Source: LGRD01 sp031382215
Lineage (GTDB): Bacteria > Pseudomonadota > Gammaproteobacteria > Burkholderiales > Burkholderiaceae_C
Assembly (NCBI GenBank): GCA_031382215.1
Contig: JANMYQ010000188.1
Coordinates: 1 to 64,000, forward strand
Length of the DNA: 64,000 nucleotides
Direction: 5' to 3'
The notes beneath the pieces are model-generated. The model did not search any database, was not told the DNA's origin, and saw only the letters and a list, made by a program, of their open reading frames with translations. The translations under genes and the position numbers were made by a program. Positions 16,231 to 24,520 of the stretch are shown here, in pieces (position 1 is the first letter of the stretch; the number at the start of each line of letters is the position of its first letter).

Positions 16231-16761
16231 TCAGTTCGTCGGCTCGACTGCGTCGTTCATCGCCTCCTGGATCAGCGTAGCCCGCGCTGCGGGTGCCTGA
16301 CGTACTGCATGACGTACTGCCTGAGGAGAGCGACTGCGCTGCGTGCGCGAAGACACCTTGGCGAGCAGGTCCTGCAGATCCTGCACCTGGCGTTCCAAAA
16401 CGGCGATGCGGGCTGCGTCATGCTGCGGCGCTCCGGCGTCGGTCATCAGCGAACGTTCGATCTGGAAGGTCTGTGCGTCGAACGAGAACGGCGTGGGGCT
16501 GGACTGGGCCCAATCGCTCTCCATGGCCTCGAGCTCGCGTTCGAGCGCAAAACTGCGGGCGCGCTGCGAATGCAGTTCACCTTCAAGCTGGGTGTATTGG
16601 AGCCTCTGCGCGTCCAGGTCGGCCTGCAGCGTGGTCAGTTTCCCAGTGCGCTTCTGGCGTGCGGCGGAGGAACGCAGGCCTGCCCACAAGCGCCCGCCGG
16701 CCAGGCCCAGCAGCCCCATGACGATGGCGATCGCCAATGAAGCCATGTTCCACGAATCCAT
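16231..16761 (-). CDS. TM plus coiled-coil protein
   Basis: 176 residues. Membrane helix at residues 6-28 (ASLAIAIVMGLLGLAGGRLW), then a long coiled coil (about 38-80, TLQADLDAQRLQYTQLEGEL and SFALERELEAM), a polar stretch, a second short coil (VLERQVQDLQDLLAKV) and an Arg/Ala-rich end. AAAGGAG lies before the ATG. It is upstream of, and on the same strand as, the 57- and 104-residue genes, with 275 bases between. The layout suggests a cytoplasmic or periplasmic scaffold anchored in the inner membrane; no family name is justified. Confidence 0.7.
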   Translation of the reverse strand: MDSWNMASLAIAIVMGLLGLAGGRLWAGLRSSAARQKRTGKLTTLQADLDAQRLQYTQLEGELHSQRARSFALERELEAMESDWAQSSPTPFSFDAQTFQIERSLMTDAGAPQHDAARIAVLERQVQDLQDLLAKVSSRTQRSRSPQAVRHAVRQAPAARATLIQEAMNDAVEPTN

Positions 16762-16916
16762 TCACCACGCTCCTTTGCACGACCCAAGCGGTCCCGCAAC
16801 CGCATCATCGCCGGCATTGTCGGCGCGCGCATTCCCACGTTTGTGGTTCGCGCAAGGTGTAACGCCGATCTGTCGCAAACGTGACGGGATTCGTGGTGCG
16901 GTGGCCGCGACTGTGC

Positions 16917-18353
16917 CTACTTGTTCCAGCGCTCGACGACAGCGGTCGGGCGCGGGATCGGCCGCACGCTTTCCCAGGCGCGTGCGGCGCGCAGCACCTG
17001 TGCGTCACCGAACATCGGGCCGACGATCTGCAGGCCCATCGGCAGCCCTGCTCGAGTCAGGCCACAAGGAAGGGTGCAAGCCGGTTGCTGGGTCAGGTTG
17101 AACGGGTAGGAGAACGGCGTCCAGCCGAGCATGGCCTGCGGGCTCATCGGGGTATGCCCAGCCGCGCGGGCCTCGAACGCCGGCACGGCGACCGACGGCG
17201 TGATCAGCAGATCGAAGCGCTGCATGAACTGGCGCATCTGCGCGCCCAGTGCGCCGCGCCTGGCGTTGAGCTTCTGGATGTCGAGCGCGCTCTGGTTCGA
17301 ACCCAGCAGGACCTGCGCACGGAAGTCGGGGTCGACGAGTTCCTGCTGCCCGGGTGTGAGCGTGTTCCAGACCGTCCACGAGCCCAGGAACCACAGGCCG
17401 GTGGTGATCTCCAGCGGGTCTTCGAAGCCCGGGTCGACCTGTTCGACGTGCGCGCCGAGCGCCTCGAGCTGGCGCGCGCCGGCCTGCACGGCGGCGCTGA
17501 TCTCGGGATCGACGTTGTGGGCGTAACCCAAGGTCGGCGAGTAGGCGATCTTCCAGCCTCGTATGCCGTTGTCTAGCGCGGCCAGGTAATCCGCAGTATC
17601 GGGCTGCAGCGAGGTCCAATCGCGTGCGTCGGGTTGTTTCAGCACGTTGAGCATCAGCGCTGCGTCGCGCACGCTCATGCTGTGCGGGCCCAGGTGCGCC
17701 ACCGACCCGAACGGCGACAGCGGATACGCCGGTACGCGCCCAAAGCTCGGCTTCATGCCGAAGTTGCCGCAGAACGCGGCCGGGATGCGCACCGACCCGG
17801 CCCCGTCGGTACCCACCGACAGCGGCCCCAGCCCGGCCGCCACCGCAGCCGCGGTGCCGCCCGACGATCCCCCCGGTGTCTTGCTCAGGTCCCAGGGGTT
17901 GCGGGTGATGCCGCTGCGCGGCGAGTTGGTTTCGCCCTTGCAGCCGAACTCGGGCGTGGTGGTCTTGCCCAGCAGCACGGCGCCGGCTTCGCGCAGGCGT
18001 GCGGTGGCGGGAGCGTCTTCGTCCCAGGCCTGCGTTTCGTCGACGGTCCGGCTGCCGCGCAGCGTAGGCCAGCCGCGCGTCAGGATCAGGTCCTTGATCG
18101 ACACCGGCACGCCGTCGAGTGCGCCGACCGGTGCGCCGCGCGCCCAGCGCGCTTCGCTGGCGCGTGCCTGTTGCAGGGCCGCTTCGTGCGCCACCAGGCA
18201 GAACGCATTGAGCTGCGGGTTGAGCGCGTCGATGCGCTCCAGCACGGCGCGCGCGGCTTCCAGCGGCGACGCCCGACGTTCGTGGTACAGGCGCAGAAGT
18301 TCGGTGGCGCTGCAGTCGGCCAGGTGTGTGGCCGCGGGCTGGGGCGAGGTCAT
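16917..18353 (-). CDS. amidase (amidase-signature family)
   Basis: 478 residues, normal for the family. The Ser-cisSer-Lys triad is visible: K87 in SIKDL, the cis-Ser in TPGGSSGG (163/164) and the nucleophile S187 in GTDGAGSVRIPA. Such enzymes hydrolyse amides, from aryl-amides to GatA-type glutamine; the lack of gatB/gatC nearby and the GMKPSFGRVPAYP loop point to a catabolic amidase of unknown substrate. Start at the ATG 18351-18353; an open frame continues upstream but belongs to non-coding DNA and the antisense of the next gene's promoter region. The next gene upstream on this strand ends 86 bases before this start. Confidence 0.92.
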   Translation of the reverse strand: MTSPQPAATHLADCSATELLRLYHERRASPLEAARAVLERIDALNPQLNAFCLVAHEAALQQARASEARWARGAPVGALDGVPVSIKDLILTRGWPTLRGSRTVDETQAWDEDAPATARLREAGAVLLGKTTTPEFGCKGETNSPRSGITRNPWDLSKTPGGSSGGTAAAVAAGLGPLSVGTDGAGSVRIPAAFCGNFGMKPSFGRVPAYPLSPFGSVAHLGPHSMSVRDAALMLNVLKQPDARDWTSLQPDTADYLAALDNGIRGWKIAYSPTLGYAHNVDPEISAAVQAGARQLEALGAHVEQVDPGFEDPLEITTGLWFLGSWTVWNTLTPGQQELVDPDFRAQVLLGSNQSALDIQKLNARRGALGAQMRQFMQRFDLLITPSVAVPAFEARAAGHTPMSPQAMLGWTPFSYPFNLTQQPACTLPCGLTRAGLPMGLQIVGPMFGDAQVLRAARAWESVRPIPRPTAVVERWNK

Positions 18354-18439
18354 GGCGGGGATCCTTCTCGCATCTTTGGCGCTGACGGCGACGTGGCAAC
18401 GCCACGCCCATCCCATCGTAACCGTGGACCCCGCGCGCG

Positions 18440-19315
18440 TCAGCCCGCCAGGCCGAACAGCTCTTGCAGCGCCTCGCGGTACTGCGCCTGCCCGAGCGCG
18501 TGGGTGTCGTTGTGGGTGCCGCCCTGAACCAGCAGGAATTGTTTCGGCGAGGTCACACGCTCGAACAGCGCGCGCCCGAGTTCGGGGCGGATGAAATGGT
18601 CGGCGCTGCCATGCACCACCAAGGTGGGCACCGTCACCTGCGAGATGCGCCGGGCCGAGTCGAAGCGCTGCGTGATCAACGAGGCGAGCGGCCGCCAGCC
18701 ACGGTGGAAGCCGATCACTTCGGGGATCGACGTGAATGTGCCTTCGACGATCAACCCGGCGGCGTCGTCCACCAGCGTTGCCAGCTGCACCGCGATGGCG
18801 CCGCCCAGCGAGTGGCCGTAGACGTAGCGCTGCACCTGCGGGTGGCGCTGTGCCAGCCAACGCCAGGCGGCGCAGGCGTCTTCGCAGGCCAGGCGTTCGG
18901 AGGGCAGCTCGGCGGTGCTTTGGCCGAAGCCCCGGTAGTCGATGCCCAGCACTGAAAACCCCAGCGCGTGCAGGCTGCGCATGCGTTGTGCGCTGCTGCG
19001 GATGTCCCAGCGTGCGCCGTGCAGAAACAGCAGCACCGGTGCGTCGGCCTGGGCTTGTGGCAACCACAGCCCGTGCAGGGTGACAGATTTGCCGCTCTCT
19101 TCGGAGTGAAACCCGATCCATTGGTCCTGCAGGCCGACGCTGGCCTGGGCCCGCACGGCATTGCCGGCCAGGCCGGTCTGGAAGATCCAGCGCCGCTGCT
19201 GCACTTCCAGGCTGGTCACGCCGGCCAGCGTGGCCAGCGCAGCCACCGCGCCGCGCAACAGCCAGCGCGGCCGGCGCAAAAGCAATGAGCCCAGATGACG
19301 TGTTGCGGTGTGCAT
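18440..19315 (-). CDS. alpha/beta hydrolase, membrane-anchored (ABHD/BEM46-like)
   Basis: 291 residues. A basic start and one membrane helix (residues about 20-40, LRGAVAALATLAGVTSLEV) then a serine hydrolase: oxyanion FLHGARWD, GIDYRGFGQS, nucleophile elbow YGHSLGG, acid in VVHGSADHFI and His in GGTHNDTH. BEM46/YfhR-type proteins share this layout; substrates are likely acyl esters. The start at MHTATRH fits the signal-anchor better than an ATG 13 codons upstream. Probably the first gene of a unit with the amidase. Confidence 0.88.
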   Translation of the reverse strand: MHTATRHLGSLLLRRPRWLLRGAVAALATLAGVTSLEVQQRRWIFQTGLAGNAVRAQASVGLQDQWIGFHSEESGKSVTLHGLWLPQAQADAPVLLFLHGARWDIRSSAQRMRSLHALGFSVLGIDYRGFGQSTAELPSERLACEDACAAWRWLAQRHPQVQRYVYGHSLGGAIAVQLATLVDDAAGLIVEGTFTSIPEVIGFHRGWRPLASLITQRFDSARRISQVTVPTLVVHGSADHFIRPELGRALFERVTSPKQFLLVQGGTHNDTHALGQAQYREALQELFGLAG

Positions 19316-19461
19316 GGCGAATCGATCGTGGCACTCGCGCCGTGGCGCTTGCATCCCTCACATGGAGGATCGCCGCTCGGCGGTGTGACAACTTGCCGTC
19401 GTCTCGGCAAGGACCTGGATAATCCGCGCGCATCCCATGGCGGAATAACGGAGAACTCCCC

Positions 19462-21135
19462 TTGCTCAGCGACATCGAAATCGCCCAGGCGTCAACAATG
19501 CAACGAATCATCCCGCTCGCGCATGAGCGCCTGGGGATCGCCGACGAGCACCTGTCGCCGTACGGGCACTACAAGGCCAAGTTGTCGCTCGAGCACATCG
19601 AGTCGCTGCAGGGCCGGCCGGACGGCAAGCTGATCCTGGTGACCGCCATCTCGCCCACGCCGGCCGGCGAAGGCAAGACCACCACCACCGTGGGTCTCGG
19701 CGATGCGCTGAACCACATTGGCCACAAGGCGGTGATCTGCCTGCGCGAACCGTCGCTCGGGCCGGTGTTCGGCATGAAGGGCGGCGCGGCCGGCGGCGGC
19801 CACGCGCAGGTGGTGCCGATGGAAGACATCAACCTGCACTTCACCGGCGACTTTGCGGCCATCGCGCTGGCCAACAACCTGCTCGCTGCGCTGATCGACA
19901 ACCACATTCACCACGGCAACGCCCTCGGTTTCGACGTGCGGCGCATCACGTGGAAGCGCGTGGTGGACATGAACGACCGCGCGCTGCGCGACATCACCGT
20001 TGGCCTGGGCGGGCCGGCCAACGGCTATCCGCGCCAGGACGGTTTTGACATCGTCGTCGCCTCCGAGGTGATGGCGATCCTGTGCCTGGCCACCAGCCTG
20101 GCCGACCTGAAGGCGCGATTGGGGCGCATCGTTGTCGGCCACACCGCCGATCTGAAGCCCATCTGCGCAGCCGACCTGCAAGCCCATGGCGCAATGACCG
20201 CGCTGCTGAAAGACGCGCTCGCCCCGAACCTGGTGCAGACGCTTGAGCACAACCTGGCCTTCATCCACGGCGGGCCGTTTGCCAACATCGCGCACGGCTG
20301 CAACTCGGTGTTGGCCACCCGCACGGCGCTGAAGCTGGCCGACTATGTGGTGACCGAGGCCGGTTTCGGCGCCGACCTGGGGGCCGAGAAGTTCATCGAC
20401 ATCAAGTGCCGCGAATCGGGTCTGCGGCCGGCGGCGGTGGTGATCGTGGCGACGGTGCGGGCGCTCAAGTACCACGGCGGGGTGGAGGTGAAGGACGCGT
20501 CGATCGAGAACCTGGAGGCGCTTCAGCGCGGTCTGGTGAACCTGGAGCGCCACGTCGACAACGTGCACGAGCGCTACGGCATGCCGTGCGTGGTGGCGTT
20601 GAACCACCGCACGCACGATACCGACGCCGAAGTCGCGCTGCTGACCAGCCGCGCCCAGGCCCATGGCGCCAAGGTGGTGGTAGCGCGGCATTGGGCCGAA
20701 GGCGGCAGGGGTGCCGCCGATCTGGCCCGCGAGGTGGTGCAGTTGTGCGATCAGCCGAACAGCTTTCGCTTCGTCTACGAAGCCGAAGACAGCCTGTGGG
20801 ACAAGGTCACGATGATCGCCACCCGCATCTACGGTGCATCCGGTGTGAAGGCCGCTGCCAAGGTGCGCGCACAAATCGATGCGCTGCAGGCGCAGGGTTA
20901 CGGGCGCTTTCCGGTCTGCATCGCGAAGACGCAGTACTCGTTTTCGACCGACCCCAAGCTGCGCGGCGCCCCTGTCGGGCATGTGCTGGACATTCGGGAA
21001 GTGCGCCTGGCGGCCGGCGCCGGTTTCGTCGTGATGGTCTGCGGGGACGTGATGACGATGCCGGGGCTGCCGAAGGTGCCGTCGGCCAGCGCCATCGACG
21101 TGGACGACACCGGCAGGATCAAGGGGCTGTTCTGA
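19462..21135 (+). CDS. fhs: formate--tetrahydrofolate ligase
   Basis: 557 residues, the family length. ATP-binding loop TPAGEGKTTTTVGLGDAL near 66-83, the LREPSLGPVFGMKGGAAGGG signature and the FTGDFAAIALANNL block near 130. The enzyme makes 10-formyl-tetrahydrofolate from formate, ATP and tetrahydrofolate, feeding purine and one-carbon metabolism. The start is TTG with GGAGA upstream, matching the family N-terminus MLSDIEIAQ; an ATG at 19498 would lose conserved residues. Monocistronic. Confidence 0.96.
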   Translation: MLSDIEIAQASTMQRIIPLAHERLGIADEHLSPYGHYKAKLSLEHIESLQGRPDGKLILVTAISPTPAGEGKTTTTVGLGDALNHIGHKAVICLREPSLGPVFGMKGGAAGGGHAQVVPMEDINLHFTGDFAAIALANNLLAALIDNHIHHGNALGFDVRRITWKRVVDMNDRALRDITVGLGGPANGYPRQDGFDIVVASEVMAILCLATSLADLKARLGRIVVGHTADLKPICAADLQAHGAMTALLKDALAPNLVQTLEHNLAFIHGGPFANIAHGCNSVLATRTALKLADYVVTEAGFGADLGAEKFIDIKCRESGLRPAAVVIVATVRALKYHGGVEVKDASIENLEALQRGLVNLERHVDNVHERYGMPCVVALNHRTHDTDAEVALLTSRAQAHGAKVVVARHWAEGGRGAADLAREVVQLCDQPNSFRFVYEAEDSLWDKVTMIATRIYGASGVKAAAKVRAQIDALQAQGYGRFPVCIAKTQYSFSTDPKLRGAPVGHVLDIREVRLAAGAGFVVMVCGDVMTMPGLPKVPSASAIDVDDTGRIKGLF

Positions 21136-21165
21136 TCGGCCCCGCGCCTGAATCCGCCTGCGCAC

Positions 21166-21351
21166 TCAGCGCATGAAGATCGCGTACGGGCCCGACGCAG
21201 TCAGGTTCGCGTTGCCGGCTTCGAGCTGGCGCATGCGGCGCTCCAGGTCGTAGATGTCGGCCGATTCGGCGAGGAATTTTTCATCGCGGTCCTGAATCGA
21301 GACGGGCGAGAAGTCGAAGAGGCTCACGAGGGAGCTGAAGAACGTAGCCAT
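21166..21351 (-). CDS. DUF3563 protein
   Basis: 61 residues matching the betaproteobacterial DUF3563 family: FDFSPVSIQDRDEKFLAESADIYDLERRMRQLE with an acidic, amphipathic middle. Family members are short and uncharacterised. Convergent with fhs (30 bases apart). Confidence 0.85.
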   Translation of the reverse strand: MATFFSSLVSLFDFSPVSIQDRDEKFLAESADIYDLERRMRQLEAGNANLTASGPYAIFMR

Positions 21352-21429
21352 GAGAAGCGGGAGACGAGGTCTGTATTGAAGAAGGCGTCAGTCTAAGGGA
21401 AAACCCTCATTTGCCCCACGCCGGATCTG

Positions 21430-21454
21430 AAAATGACCCTGATTCGGTCATTTT
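21430..21454. terminator. hairpin, likely bidirectional terminator
   Basis: AAAATGACC (21430-21438) pairs with GGTCATTTT (21446-21454) around CTGATTC, giving a nine-base stem with A/T arms on both sides. It lies between DUF3563 and dbpA, both on the minus strand, and would end dbpA transcription. Confidence 0.6.
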
Positions 21455-21479
21455 TCTGTTTCGGCTGAAGCAAAGGTCA

Positions 21480-21504
21480 GAAATGCACAACCGAGGTGCA
21501 TTTC
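21480..21504. terminator. second hairpin downstream of dbpA
   Basis: GAAATGCAC (21480-21488) pairs with GTGCATTTC (21496-21504) around AACCGAG. It is 11 bases beyond the dbpA stop. There is no long T run, so it may act as a 3' stabiliser or as the first half of a tandem terminator with the hairpin at 21430. Confidence 0.5.
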
Positions 21505-21514
21505 CTGACAAGCC

Positions 21515-22903
21515 TCACTCCAGCAGCCGTGCCTTCACGCTCTTGCCCTTGACCTTGCCCGCGTTCAGTTTGCTCAGTGCCTGCTTTGCGATCTGACGGT
21601 CCACCGCCACGTAAGTCGAAAACGGGTTCACGTCGATCTTGCCAATCTGGGCGGCAGCAAAACCGGCGTCCTTGGTCAGTGCGCCCAGCACGTCGCCAGC
21701 GCGGATCTTTTCCTTGCGGCCGCCGACGATCTGCAAGGTCACGCGCGGCGGCACCAGGGGCTCGGTACTGGTGGGTGCCAGTTCGCTCAAGGGGTGCCAG
21801 TCGCTCTCAGTGCCCTGGACCACCTCGATCTTGCCCACGCTGCCCATTTCGTCCAGGCTGGCCAGGCTCAGCGCCCAACCTTCAGCGTCGACGCGCCCGG
21901 TGCGGCCGACGCGGTGCACGTGCACATCAGGGTCGGGCGTGATGTCGACGTTGATCACCGCCTCGAGTTGCGCAATGTCGAGCCCGCGCGCTGCCACGTC
22001 GGTGGCCACCAGCACCGAACAACTGCGGTTGGCAAACTGCACCAGCACCTGGTCGCGTTCGCGCTGTTCCAGTTCGCCGTGCAGTGCCAGCGCGACGAAG
22101 CCCTGTGCGCGCAGCACTTCGACCAGGTCGCGGCACTGCTGGCGCGTGTTGCAGAACGCCAAGGTGCTGGCCGGGCGGTAGTGGTTCAGCAGCAGCGACA
22201 CGGCGTGCAGGCGCTCGTTCTCCTTCACCTCATAAAAGCGCTGGTGGATCTTGTCGGCGGCATGGCGCGCCAGCAGCTTGACCTCTTTCGGTTCGCGCAT
22301 GAACTGCTGCGCGAGTTGGGTAATGCCATCCGGGTAGGTGGCCGAGAACAACAGGGTCTGGCGCCCCTTCGGTGCGAGCTTGCAGACCGCGGCGATGTCG
22401 TCGAAGAAGCCCATGTCGAGCATCCGGTCGGCTTCATCGAGCACCAGCGTGTCGAGCATGGCCAGATCCAGGTTGCCGCGTTGCAGCAGGTCCAGCACCC
22501 GCCCCGGCGTGCCCACCACCACGTGGGCACCGTGCGCCAGGCTTTCTTGCTGGGGGCGCAAGGCCGAGCCGCCGCATAGGGTCAAGGTCTTGATGTTTTC
22601 GGTGGCGCGGGCCAGTCGGCGCACCTCTTGCGTCACCTGTTCGGCCAGTTCACGGGTGGGGCACAGCACCAGCGCCTGTACGGCCGGGCGGCCCGTGCCG
22701 CCTTCGGGGCGCAGCTTGTTCAGCAGTGCCAGCGCAAATGCCGCCGTCTTGCCGCTGCCGGTCTTGGCCTGGGCAACCAGATCGTGCCCGGCCAGCGCCA
22801 GCGGCAGGCTGGCGGCCTGGATCGGCGTCATGCCCAGGTAGCCCAGTTGCTGCAGATTGGCCAGCATCGCCGTGGGCAGCGGCAGCGTGTCGAAAGAGGT
22901 CAT
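21515..22903 (-). CDS. dbpA: DEAD-box ATP-dependent RNA helicase DbpA
   Basis: 462 residues. Q motif GMTPIQAASLP, motif I AKTGSGKT, Ia PTRELAEQ, II LDEADRML, III SATYP, and HRVGRTGR in the second RecA domain. The C-terminal region (about 390-462) with GGRKEKIRAGDVLGALTKDAG and IGKIDVNPFSTYVAVDR is the DbpA RNA-recognition domain that in E. coli targets hairpin 92 of 23S rRNA during large-subunit assembly. Sits alone on the minus strand, 62 bases after the stop of a helix-hairpin-helix gene. Confidence 0.95.
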   Translation of the reverse strand: MTSFDTLPLPTAMLANLQQLGYLGMTPIQAASLPLALAGHDLVAQAKTGSGKTAAFALALLNKLRPEGGTGRPAVQALVLCPTRELAEQVTQEVRRLARATENIKTLTLCGGSALRPQQESLAHGAHVVVGTPGRVLDLLQRGNLDLAMLDTLVLDEADRMLDMGFFDDIAAVCKLAPKGRQTLLFSATYPDGITQLAQQFMREPKEVKLLARHAADKIHQRFYEVKENERLHAVSLLLNHYRPASTLAFCNTRQQCRDLVEVLRAQGFVALALHGELEQRERDQVLVQFANRSCSVLVATDVAARGLDIAQLEAVINVDITPDPDVHVHRVGRTGRVDAEGWALSLASLDEMGSVGKIEVVQGTESDWHPLSELAPTSTEPLVPPRVTLQIVGGRKEKIRAGDVLGALTKDAGFAAAQIGKIDVNPFSTYVAVDRQIAKQALSKLNAGKVKGKSVKARLLE

Positions 22904-22965
22904 GCCCCATTATCGGGACGGTCGCCGGGACGGTCGTCAGGACCGGCGGCGACCCCACCGCCGGA

Positions 22966-24099
22966 CTAGCGCCGCACACCGCCCTTGAGTGCGTCGGTGA
23001 GCTTGCGAAAGCCCGCAATGTCGCCGTCGGCGAGAAGTCGCGCTTGTTGCGGCCAGGAGTCGGTGCGAGCCAGCGCGAAGCGCGGGCCAGAGCGCTCGAG
23101 CACGGCAGCGAGCGCCTCGGGCGTGGAGTCGGCCAGGTCCAGGAAAAGCAGGTAGCCGGCGTCGTTGAGCAGCATTTCGATCTTGGGGCCGATGCCTTCA
23201 ATGAGCTTCAGGTCGTCGCGACGCCGCCCTGCTTCACTTGATCGGTACACGTCGATCGACAAGCGCGCCAAGGCAGCGTCGCGGTCGTCCAGGGTGCGTC
23301 TAAGGGTTGCCAGTTCACTTTCGGCCAGGGCCACACGGGCCGGCAGTGGCGACAGCAACATCAGGCGCCTCTCCAGCGTCGCCAACGCTTCGTTCTTGAT
23401 GCGCAGGGCGGCCTGGCTCGCTTCGAGTCTGGTCGCCAACGCATCGGCCCGGGCTTCGAGCTGGGCCATGTCCTCCATCCGGGTGACCTGCGCTGCCTCC
23501 GCGCTGCCGGTGCTGCGCAGCGTTTGTGCATGGGCCCGTTCCAGGGCGGCCAGCTTGAGGCGGTGCTCGTCCACCAGCGTGGCGCGTTCGATGTTCCAGG
23601 CGTTTTGGGCAGCGGCCAGGTCGGCGGCGGCCTTGGCGCCGGCAAACTGGTGCGCCTGGGCCTGAGCCAGCGACCCGGCCATCACCGACTCAGCCGCGTG
23701 GAGCCGCTCGGTGAGCACCGCGACGGCGCGGTCGCGTTCCTCGATGGCTTTCAGCGAGGTTTCGCGGGCTTGGTCAAAGCCGGCCGCCTTGGCGCCGTTG
23801 GATGCCAGTTTCATGGTCAGCATCTGCAGCTCGGCCGCGCTGGTGGCCTCAACGTCGGCAACGCGGTGGCGCTGTTTCACCAGGTCGGCCTCGAGGGCCT
23901 GGATCTGGCTCTGTTTGGAACTCACCTCGGCTTCGAGCCGACGCGCTTGATCGAGTGCGGCGGCCAGGCGGGCTGCACCGGCTTCTTCGGCCGGAGCCGC
24001 CGACGCTCGGCGAAGGAACCAGCCGCAGCCCAGGCTCCAGGCGCCGGCGAGCAGCAGACACGGCCAGGCGGCGCCGAAGAACTGAGCCATCTGAACCAT
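22966..24099 (-). CDS. TM, long coiled coil and helix-hairpin-helix protein
   Basis: 377 residues in three parts: a membrane helix (residues 5-30, FFGAAWPCLLLAGAWSLGCGWFL), about 250 residues of Ala/Glu/Leu-rich coiled coil, and a C-terminal helix-hairpin-helix domain (about 298-372) with DDLKLIEGIGPKIEMLLNDAG and RFALARTDSWPQQARL. Such C-terminal domains occur in OmpA-type and other proteins of this group and may bind nucleic acid or protein. ATG at 24097-24099 overlaps the TGA of a 66-residue peptide gene. Anchored coiled coil plus HhH hints at a link between envelope and nucleoid, which is inference. Confidence 0.8.
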   Translation of the reverse strand: MVQMAQFFGAAWPCLLLAGAWSLGCGWFLRRASAAPAEEAGAARLAAALDQARRLEAEVSSKQSQIQALEADLVKQRHRVADVEATSAAELQMLTMKLASNGAKAAGFDQARETSLKAIEERDRAVAVLTERLHAAESVMAGSLAQAQAHQFAGAKAAADLAAAQNAWNIERATLVDEHRLKLAALERAHAQTLRSTGSAEAAQVTRMEDMAQLEARADALATRLEASQAALRIKNEALATLERRLMLLSPLPARVALAESELATLRRTLDDRDAALARLSIDVYRSSEAGRRRDDLKLIEGIGPKIEMLLNDAGYLLFLDLADSTPEALAAVLERSGPRFALARTDSWPQQARLLADGDIAGFRKLTDALKGGVRR

Positions 24100-24299
24100 C
24101 AACTCTTCTCCTCGGTGCCGAACGAGATGCGGCGAATGCGGGCGCGGCCGGCAGCGGTGTGGTGGTCCGAGACCCGCATTTCGTCCGGCTGCGTTGAGCG
24201 GTTCGTTGCCTCCGGCCGCGTGGCGTGCAGCCTGTGGCACGCCCCCGCGAGGGCGCCCAGGCCGAGCAGCCACAACATCACAATCAGCGTGCTCTTCAT
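24099..24299 (-). CDS. 66-residue membrane peptide coupled to the next gene
   Basis: Reads MKSTLIVMLWLLGLGALAGAC then a polar, basic tail ending GTEEKS. GGAAG lies upstream; five extra codons (MEAES) are open upstream but lack a ribosome site. The TGA overlaps the ATG of the coiled-coil/HhH gene (TGATG), the same junction as at 15782. The AGAC could be a lipobox. Confidence 0.65.
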   Translation of the reverse strand: MKSTLIVMLWLLGLGALAGACHRLHATRPEATNRSTQPDEMRVSDHHTAAGRARIRRISFGTEEKS

Positions 24300-24520
24300 C
24301 GACTCGGCTTCCAATGCAGCGACGTGCCGCAGGTCGATTGTTGGATTTCGCCCCTCGCATGAAAAGGGTCATCCAGGCCGCCAGGCGCCAGCCGCCACGG
24401 AAATGGTCGGTGATGTGGTGCAAAGCGGGCATCGGCGAGACTTTGTCGGCGTTCCGCGGGGCGGGCCGGCCGGGATCAACGACCGTTACGATGCGCGAAC
24501 ATCATCTCGGAGCCCCTTTC

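Noticed and set aside
18354..19511. N-terminal extension of the amidase through the region of the hydrolase
   Set aside because: The sequence is antisense-frame or out-of-frame to the alpha/beta hydrolase, and the family start is at 18353.
19492..21165. 557-codon open frame antisense to fhs
   Set aside because: Same length effect from third-position GC bias; contains no recognisable motif; fhs is certain.
22943..22964. CCGGCGG/CCGCCGG hairpin after the HhH gene as terminator
   Set aside because: No T run on either strand; in such GC-rich DNA a seven-base GC stem is expected by chance.
24100..24432. upstream extension of the coiled-coil/HhH protein
   Set aside because: It overlaps the 66-residue peptide in another frame; ATG at 24099 gives a membrane anchor and TGATG coupling.
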